Shown: one piece after another, positions 43,090-47,966 of the stretch
Layout: the number at the start of each line of letters is the position of its first letter
Numbering within the stretch: position 1 is the stretch's first letter
Origin: LH-M37 sp032251315
GTDB lineage: Bacteria > Pseudomonadota > Gammaproteobacteria > SZUA-229
Direction of reading: 5' to 3'
Assembly: GCA_032251315.1 (NCBI GenBank)
Contig: JAVVEE010000009.1
Coordinates: forward strand, 1 to 47,966
Length of the DNA: 47,966 nucleotides
Notes under the pieces: model-generated
What the model saw: only the letters and a program-made list of their open reading frames with translations
What the model was told of the DNA's origin: nothing
The model's database searches: none
Translations under genes and position numbers: made by a program

Positions 43090-44487
43090 CTAAAGCTGCT
43101 TGATGCCTGCGATCAGACCGGCCACGGCTTTCTGGGCATCGCCGTAGAGCATGCGGGTGTTATCGGCATAGAACAGGTGGTTCTCGATGCCCGAGAAGCC
43201 CGAGCCGCGGCCACGCTTGATGACGATGGTGTTCTGCGCCTTGTCTGCGTTCAGAATAGGCATGCCGTAAATCGGGCTGTCCGGATTGGTACGCGCCACC
43301 GGGTTAACCACGTCGTTAGCGCCGATCACCAGCGCCACATCGGCGGTGGGGAATTCGGGATTAACCTCATCCAGATCGAGAATCTTGTCGTAATCCACAC
43401 CGGCTTCAGCCAGCAGTACATTCATGTGACCCGGCATACGTCCGGCCACCGGATGAATAGCGTATTTCACGGTCACGCCACGCTCTTCCAGCAGCGTTTC
43501 CAGCTCTTTCAGCTTATGCTGCGCCTGCGCCACGGCCATGCCGTAACCCGGCACGATGATAACCTTGCTGGCATAGGCCATCATGATGGCGGCATCGAAA
43601 GCCTGGACTTCCTTCATGCTGCCTTCGATGCTTTCATCTTCGCCGCCACCGGTGGCACTGCCGAAGCTGGAGAACAGCACATTGGAGATCGGGCGGTTCA
43701 TCGCTTTAGCCATCAGCTGGGTCAGCAGGGTGCCGGATGAGCCGACCACCGTACCGGCGATAATCATGGCCGCGTTTTGCAGTACGAAGCCTTCAAAGGC
43801 GACCGCCAGACCGGTGAGGGCGTTGAACAGTGAAATCACCACCGGCATGTCGGCGCCGCCAATGGGCAGGGTAAACATGATGCCGAACACCAGCGTTATG
43901 ATGAAGAAGATCAGCAGCAGCATCGGATCAACCTGGCCGGTAAAGGCCATCATGCCACCGATCACCAGTGCCGCGACGAACAATCCCAGATTGATCACCA
44001 TGTGCAGAGGCAGGCGGATGGTCTTGTTGATCAGCCCCTGCAATTTTGCGAAGGCGATGCCCGAACCGGAGAAGGAGACCGCGCCGATGATCGCGCCCAA
44101 TACCGCCAGCACCATGATGGTGGTGTCCGGCGCCGTTTCCGGTGCGCGCGAAACCCGCACCAGCTCGACCGCGGCGATTGCGGCCGCCGCGCCGCCGCCC
44201 ATGCCGTTATAGACAGCGATCATCTGCGGCATATCGGTCATGGCCACGCGCTTGGCGGTGACATAAGCAATGGTCGAGCCCAGCACGATGGCCAGCACCA
44301 TCCAGCCCAGATTGCCGGTATTGTGTAGCACAGCCGGATCAGCAAAGGTGAACAGCGAGGCGATGACCATGGCGATACCGGCCCAGACGATGCCCTGGCG
44401 CGCGGTGACGGGTGAGCTCATCTGTTTCAGGCCGATAATAAAGACCGCAGCAGAGATGAAGTAAACTATTTCAATTAACAGCTCCAC
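43090..44487 (-). CDS. pntB: Proton-translocating NAD(P) transhydrogenase, beta subunit
   Basis: This 465-residue protein has about nine membrane spans followed by the NADPH-binding domain III (VIIVPGYGMAVAQAQHK, YAIHPVAGRMPGHMNVLLAEA and the KRGRGSGFSGIEN block). It uses the proton gradient to reduce NADP+ with NADH. It is the third gene of a split pntAa-pntAb-pntB operon, 3 bases after pntAb. Confidence 0.96.
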   Translation of the reverse strand: MELLIEIVYFISAAVFIIGLKQMSSPVTARQGIVWAGIAMVIASLFTFADPAVLHNTGNLGWMVLAIVLGSTIAYVTAKRVAMTDMPQMIAVYNGMGGGAAAAIAAVELVRVSRAPETAPDTTIMVLAVLGAIIGAVSFSGSGIAFAKLQGLINKTIRLPLHMVINLGLFVAALVIGGMMAFTGQVDPMLLLIFFIITLVFGIMFTLPIGGADMPVVISLFNALTGLAVAFEGFVLQNAAMIIAGTVVGSSGTLLTQLMAKAMNRPISNVLFSSFGSATGGGEDESIEGSMKEVQAFDAAIMMAYASKVIIVPGYGMAVAQAQHKLKELETLLEERGVTVKYAIHPVAGRMPGHMNVLLAEAGVDYDKILDLDEVNPEFPTADVALVIGANDVVNPVARTNPDSPIYGMPILNADKAQNTIVIKRGRGSGFSGIENHLFYADNTRMLYGDAQKAVAGLIAGIKQL

Positions 44488-44490
44488 GAA

Positions 44491-44781
44491 TTAACCCTCC
44501 TTCTTTTTAGGCTGGAACATTTCAAGCATGCGCACGGTGGCAACATAACCACCCACGGCATTGCCTGCCGCCAGCATCACGCCGACAAAACCGATCATGG
44601 TTTCCAGACCGGTTTCAGCATGTCCCATCGCCACCATGGCACCCACCAGCACGATACCGTGGATGAAGTTGGAGCCTGACATCAACGGGGTATGCAGAAT
44701 AACCGGCACACGACTGATTACCTCGTAACCGGTAAAGGCCGAGAGCATAAAAATATACAGGGCTGTGAATCCTTCGATCAT
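44491..44781 (-). CDS. pntAb: NAD(P) transhydrogenase subunit alpha part 2 (membrane part)
   Basis: This 96-residue membrane protein, with about three spans, corresponds to the C-terminal membrane part of a fused PntA. It overlaps pntAa by four bases, making a coupled operon. Confidence 0.93.
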   Translation of the reverse strand: MIEGFTALYIFMLSAFTGYEVISRVPVILHTPLMSGSNFIHGIVLVGAMVAMGHAETGLETMIGFVGVMLAAGNAVGGYVATVRMLEMFQPKKKEG

Positions 44782-45911
44782 TTTGTCACCTCTTCTCTGC
44801 GATAACGCTCGCTTTTAACTTCGCCATCACAGGTCAACACTGTTTTGGCGATCACCTCGTCTTCCATATCCAGCTCCNNNNNNNNNNNNNNNNNNNNNNN
44901 NNNNNNNNNNNNNNNNNNNNNNNNNNNNNNNNNNNNNNNNNNNNNNNNNNNNNNNNNNNNNNNNNNNNNNNNNNNNNNNNNNNNNNNNNNNNNNNNNNNN
45001 NNNNNNNNNNNNNNNNNNNNNNNNNNNNNNNNNNNNNNNNNNNNNNNNNNNNNNNNNNNNNNNNNNNNNNNNNNNNNNNNNNNNNNNNNNNNNNNNNNNN
45101 NNNNNNNNNNNNNNNNNNNNNNNNNNNNCTTGCCCGGAATCGCCGCGGTGCTGATGACCACATCGGACATGGCGATATGCCTGGCCAGCACAGTCTGCTG
45201 CTGCTGTTTTTCCTCGTCGGTGAGCTCACGCGCATAACCACCTTCGCCCTCGGCGCTGACGCCGGTATCAACAAACTTGCCGCCCAGCGACTCCACCTGC
45301 TCGCGGGTGGCGCTGCGCACATCGTAGGCTTCAACAATCGCGCCCAGCCGTCTGGCCGTGGCAATCGCCTGCAAACCCGCCACGCCCACGCCGATAATCA
45401 GCACCCTGGCGGGGCGGATGGTGCCCGCGGCGGTTGTCAGCATGGGGAAAAATACGCTGGCCATATCCGCGCCCATCAGCGCTCCTTTATAACCAGCGAT
45501 AGAGGCCTGCGAAGACAGTGCATCCATGGACTGGGCACGGGTAATGCGCGGCACCAGCTCCATGGCCAGCGAGGTGATCTGCTTTTCGCACATCTTTTGC
45601 AGCAGCGCCTCATTTTTATGCGGAGCCATAAAACCGACTATCACCGAGCCCGGCGGTATCATCTCCAGCTCTTCCAGGGTCGGCGGCTGCACCTTGAATA
45701 TCAGGTTGGCATTTTTGTACAGCTCCTGCGGCGTATCAATCATCTTGACGTCCTCAAAAGCCTCGTCGGCAAAATGCGAGGAGAGCGCGGCGCCCTTTTC
45801 CATCGTCACTTCAACGCCCATCGCGATTAAACGTTTTGCAATACCCGGCTCCATGGCAATGCGGCGTTCGCCGGGTACAATTTCATTAGGTACTGCCAGG
45901 CAGATCGGCAT
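44778..45911 (-). CDS. pntAa: NAD(P) transhydrogenase subunit alpha part 1 (NAD-binding); contains an assembly gap
   Basis: This is the NAD(H)-binding domain of the transhydrogenase; its N-terminal part carries EIVPGERRIAMEPGIAKRL and VLIIGVGVAGLQAIATARRLG. About 84 codons are hidden by N at 44878-45128. The frame is open and consistent on both sides, and total length (377 residues) is normal, so the gap is probably correctly sized and the gene intact. First gene of the operon. Confidence 0.93.
   Translation of the reverse strand: MPICLAVPNEIVPGERRIAMEPGIAKRLIAMGVEVTMEKGAALSSHFADEAFEDVKMIDTPQELYKNANLIFKVQPPTLEELEMIPPGSVIVGFMAPHKNEALLQKMCEKQITSLAMELVPRITRAQSMDALSSQASIAGYKGALMGADMASVFFPMLTTAAGTIRPARVLIIGVGVAGLQAIATARRLGAIVEAYDVRSATREQVESLGGKFVDTGVSAEGEGGYARELTDEEKQQQQTVLARHIAMSDVVISTAAIPGKXXXXXXXXXXXXXXXXXXXXXXXXXXXXXXXXXXXXXXXXXXXXXXXXXXXXXXXXXXXXXXXXXXXXXXXXXXXXXXXXXXXXELDMEDEVIAKTVLTCDGEVKSERYRREEVTK
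44878..45128. other. Assembly gap (251 N)
   Basis: The sequence is unknown here. It falls wholly within pntAa and keeps that frame, suggesting the gap size is nearly right. Confidence 1.
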
Positions 45912-46084
45912 GGTTCAGCTCCAGATTATTCTTTTAATTAAGGGTTAAAAACTGCCCGTATGTTACAGGAAGTTTATATAGAGTTGTACACGCATGAGCA
46001 ATGTCAGGCCTTCTGGTACCACTTGTGGATTATTTTCGAATCTGTCAGTCTTCGCTTTAAGATAAATGACAGCACGGCAACCCT

Positions 46085-47191
46085 TTGGCTAAATCAAATT
46101 TCAACTACCGGCACGGCTCGCAGGAAAAACTGGGTATCCTGCTGGTTAATCTCGGCTCACCCGATAAACCCACCCCCTCCGCAGTCAGACGTTATCTCGC
46201 CGAATTTCTGTGGGATTCACGCGTGGTGGATACGCCGCGCTGGTTGTGGTGGCCGATATTGCACGGCATTATCCTCCGCATCAGGCCACGGCGCTCGGCC
46301 AGGGCCTATCAAAAAGTCTGGACCGATCAGGGATCACCGCTAATCGCCATTTCCATATTACAGGCACAGGCGCTCGAAAAAACCTTACAAAAGAAATTTC
46401 ATGGCAACGTCATCGTCGACCTTGCCATGCGCTACGGCAACCCCTCTATAAAGGACGGCCTGAACGCACTGCGCAAAGCCGGTGCCCGCCGCCTGCTGAT
46501 ACTGCCCATGTATCCACAGTATTCCGCCACCACCACCGCCTCGGTATTTGATGAAGTCACCGACGTACTGAAAGGCTGGCGCTGGCTACCCGATCTGCGC
46601 ATCATCAACCACTATCACGACCACCCCAAATACATCGCCGCCCTGGCCGACAGCATCCGCCGGCACTGGCAGCAGCATGGCCGCGCCGAAAAGCTGCTGT
46701 TCTCATTTCACGGCATCCCCCAGCGTTATGTCGACAGCGGCGACCCCTACTTCTGCCACTGCCATAAAACCGCGCGACTCACCGCCGAAGCACTGCAACT
46801 GCAAGCTGACGAGTGGCAACTGGTTTTCCAGTCCCGTTTCGGCCGCGAACCCTGGCTGCAACCCTACTGCGACAAAACCCTGCAACAACTGCCGGCGCAG
46901 GGCATCAAAAGCGTTGAAGTCGTCTGCCCCGGTTTTTCCGCCGACTGCCTCGAGACCCTGGAAGAGATCAACATGGAAAACCGCCACCTGTTCCTGAAAG
47001 CCGGCGGCGAAACCTTCCACTACATCCCGGCGCTGAATGACAGCGACGAACACATCGATGCCCTCAGCGAAGTCTTAACCGCCCACAGTTTCGGCTGGCC
47101 CGAAACCATGCCCGGCTGGGATGCCGGCAAGGAAGCGGTCGAGGGCAAAAAATCCCGCGAACGCGCCATGAACATGGGCGCCAAATTTTAA
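46085..47191 (+). CDS. hemH: Ferrochelatase
   Basis: This 368-residue enzyme inserts ferrous iron into protoporphyrin IX, the last step of heme synthesis. It has the invariant histidine motif LLFSFHGIPQRYVDSGDPY, the QSRFGREPWLQPYCD block and VVCPGFSADCLETLEEI. The start is TTG at 46085 with a weak ribosome-binding site. It is divergent from pntAa. Its last 30 residues are an extra charged tail (KEAVEGKKSRERAM). Confidence 0.95.
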   Translation: MAKSNFNYRHGSQEKLGILLVNLGSPDKPTPSAVRRYLAEFLWDSRVVDTPRWLWWPILHGIILRIRPRRSARAYQKVWTDQGSPLIAISILQAQALEKTLQKKFHGNVIVDLAMRYGNPSIKDGLNALRKAGARRLLILPMYPQYSATTTASVFDEVTDVLKGWRWLPDLRIINHYHDHPKYIAALADSIRRHWQQHGRAEKLLFSFHGIPQRYVDSGDPYFCHCHKTARLTAEALQLQADEWQLVFQSRFGREPWLQPYCDKTLQQLPAQGIKSVEVVCPGFSADCLETLEEINMENRHLFLKAGGETFHYIPALNDSDEHIDALSEVLTAHSFGWPETMPGWDAGKEAVEGKKSRERAMNMGAKF

Positions 47192-47209
47192 CGCCTGCTG
47201 TCTAATGAC

Positions 47210-47749
47210 ATGACCGACCGAACCGGCTCCGACTTCACAGCAAAGCCTAAAATAGGCATCAGTCGCTGCCTGCTCGGCGACCCCGTGCGCTACGACGGCC
47301 AGAGCAAACCCCGCACCACCGCCGTCGACCGACTCGCCGACCATTTCCAGCTCATCCCCATCTGCCCCGAAGTCGAAGCCGGCCTGCCCACCCCCCGCCC
47401 GCCGGTACGCCTAACCGGCAGCATCGAACACCCCCGAGTCACCGGCCGCGACCAGCCCGGGCTAGACATCACCGAACTCATGGCACACTACTGCCGGGAA
47501 AAAACTCCCGACTTGAACCAACTCAGCGGCTTCATCCTAAAAAGCCGCTCCCCCAGCTGCGGCCTGCACAGCACCCCGGTATTCATTGATGATGAATGTG
47601 TCACCGAAACTTCCAGCGGCGTATTCGCCCGCGCTGTACAAGCAGCCTATCCGGAGCTGGTTTTAATTGAAGAGACCGGGCTTGAAGAAGCGGGTGAGCT
47701 GGAGGGCTTTATTGCTGCTGTTTTGAAAAGAGCGGCATGTGATGGCTGA
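47210..47749 (+). CDS. DUF523 protein, TudS-like
   Basis: This 179-residue protein has three spaced cysteines in family motifs: Cys20 in SRCLLGDPVRYDG, Cys52 in ICPEVEAGLPTPRPPV and Cys117 in SPSCGL. In thiouracil desulfidase (TudS, a DUF523 protein) these three hold a [4Fe-4S] cluster. Desulfuration of thio-bases or a related reaction is likely but unproven here. It starts 18 bases after hemH and may be co-transcribed. The remaining 217 bases of the window show no gene. Confidence 0.85.
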   Translation: MTDRTGSDFTAKPKIGISRCLLGDPVRYDGQSKPRTTAVDRLADHFQLIPICPEVEAGLPTPRPPVRLTGSIEHPRVTGRDQPGLDITELMAHYCREKTPDLNQLSGFILKSRSPSCGLHSTPVFIDDECVTETSSGVFARAVQAAYPELVLIEETGLEEAGELEGFIAAVLKRAACDG

Positions 47750-47966
47750 AAATATTTGTTAAATAACTACGTCCCAGTGAAAACATGGGTTGCACGTTGT
47801 AGGCAGTGGTGGATTGCTCATTAACCGTCCGCAGATTCGATAACGCGGCGCTAATCGTACCCGTGAGCTAAAACATAGAATCACTTGCTATACAAATACC
47901 TGAATCCGTAACTTAAAACCTGCAAAAAAAGCCTTTAATACCGTAATTTACAGCCTATTTTGCTAA

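Noticed and set aside
1..47966. CRISPR arrays, tRNA or rRNA genes
   Set aside because: No regularly spaced direct repeats and no tRNA- or rRNA-like segments were recognised. The repeats present are REP-like or isolated palindromes.
47750..47966. Possible gene or element at the right edge
   Set aside because: No open frame with a ribosome-binding site, no strong hairpin and no repeat match was seen in these 217 bases.

Overview
The window is a chromosomal stretch of a gammaproteobacterium. The gene content is almost entirely housekeeping and is close-packed on both strands. The order radC, coaBC, dut, algC, argB, then pyrE and a Crc/ExoIII-type gene recalls the radC-to-crc region of Pseudomonas, and comF-bioB-bioF is also a gammaproteobacterial arrangement. 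The 251-base run of N inside pntAa shows that this is a scaffolded assembly, possibly an environmental genome. No rRNA, tRNA, CRISPR array, phage or plasmid module is visible.

Layout: 1-708 is a truncated HNH-nuclease gene. 765-3768 is a leftward cassette (TlpA-like thioredoxin, a tiny DUF4266 lipoprotein with a Gly/Cys tail, a DUF3570 outer-membrane-type protein, and the flavin transferase ApbE). It diverges from a QseBC/PmrAB-type two-component system (3908-5973), and a PmrA-box-like direct repeat lies between them. 6026-10794 carries a GAF-GGDEF-EAL protein, a gamma-carbonic anhydrase, ubiA and an exported hydrolase. 10957-15018 holds comF, bioB, bioF and a PfkB kinase. 15271-18151 holds cbpA-cbpM (bracketed by direct repeats) and the fetAB iron-export genes. 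18201-19860 is an accessory patch: a FimV-like small protein, a REP-associated tyrosine transposase framed by inverted REPs, two AT-rich small genes and a paired REP element.

19864-31313 holds radC, coaBC, dut, algC, argB, a DUF4124 coiled-coil protein, a TauE-type permease, a repeat-rich spacer, pyrE, an ExoIII/Crc homologue, an AmpG-like permease, hemW and a second DUF4124 protein. 31476-37166 holds rpmE, a secreted thermonuclease, malic enzyme, malate dehydrogenase, a cold-shock protein and typA. 37269-42864 holds a TPR protein, a Xni-type 5'-3' exonuclease, rluE, a DUF3050 putative metalloenzyme, a HIT-fold phosphorylase-like protein and an orphan ParA-type ATPase. 43090-47749 holds the three-gene transhydrogenase (pntAa-pntAb-pntB), hemH and a DUF523/TudS-like protein.

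The most promising poorly described system is the TlpA/DUF4266/DUF3570/ApbE cassette with its neighbouring sensor pair. Other points of note are a Crc-position homologue that keeps a full set of nuclease residues, an rpmE terminator encoded inside the signal peptide of the next gene, and at least four families of dispersed palindromic repeats in the intergenic spacers.
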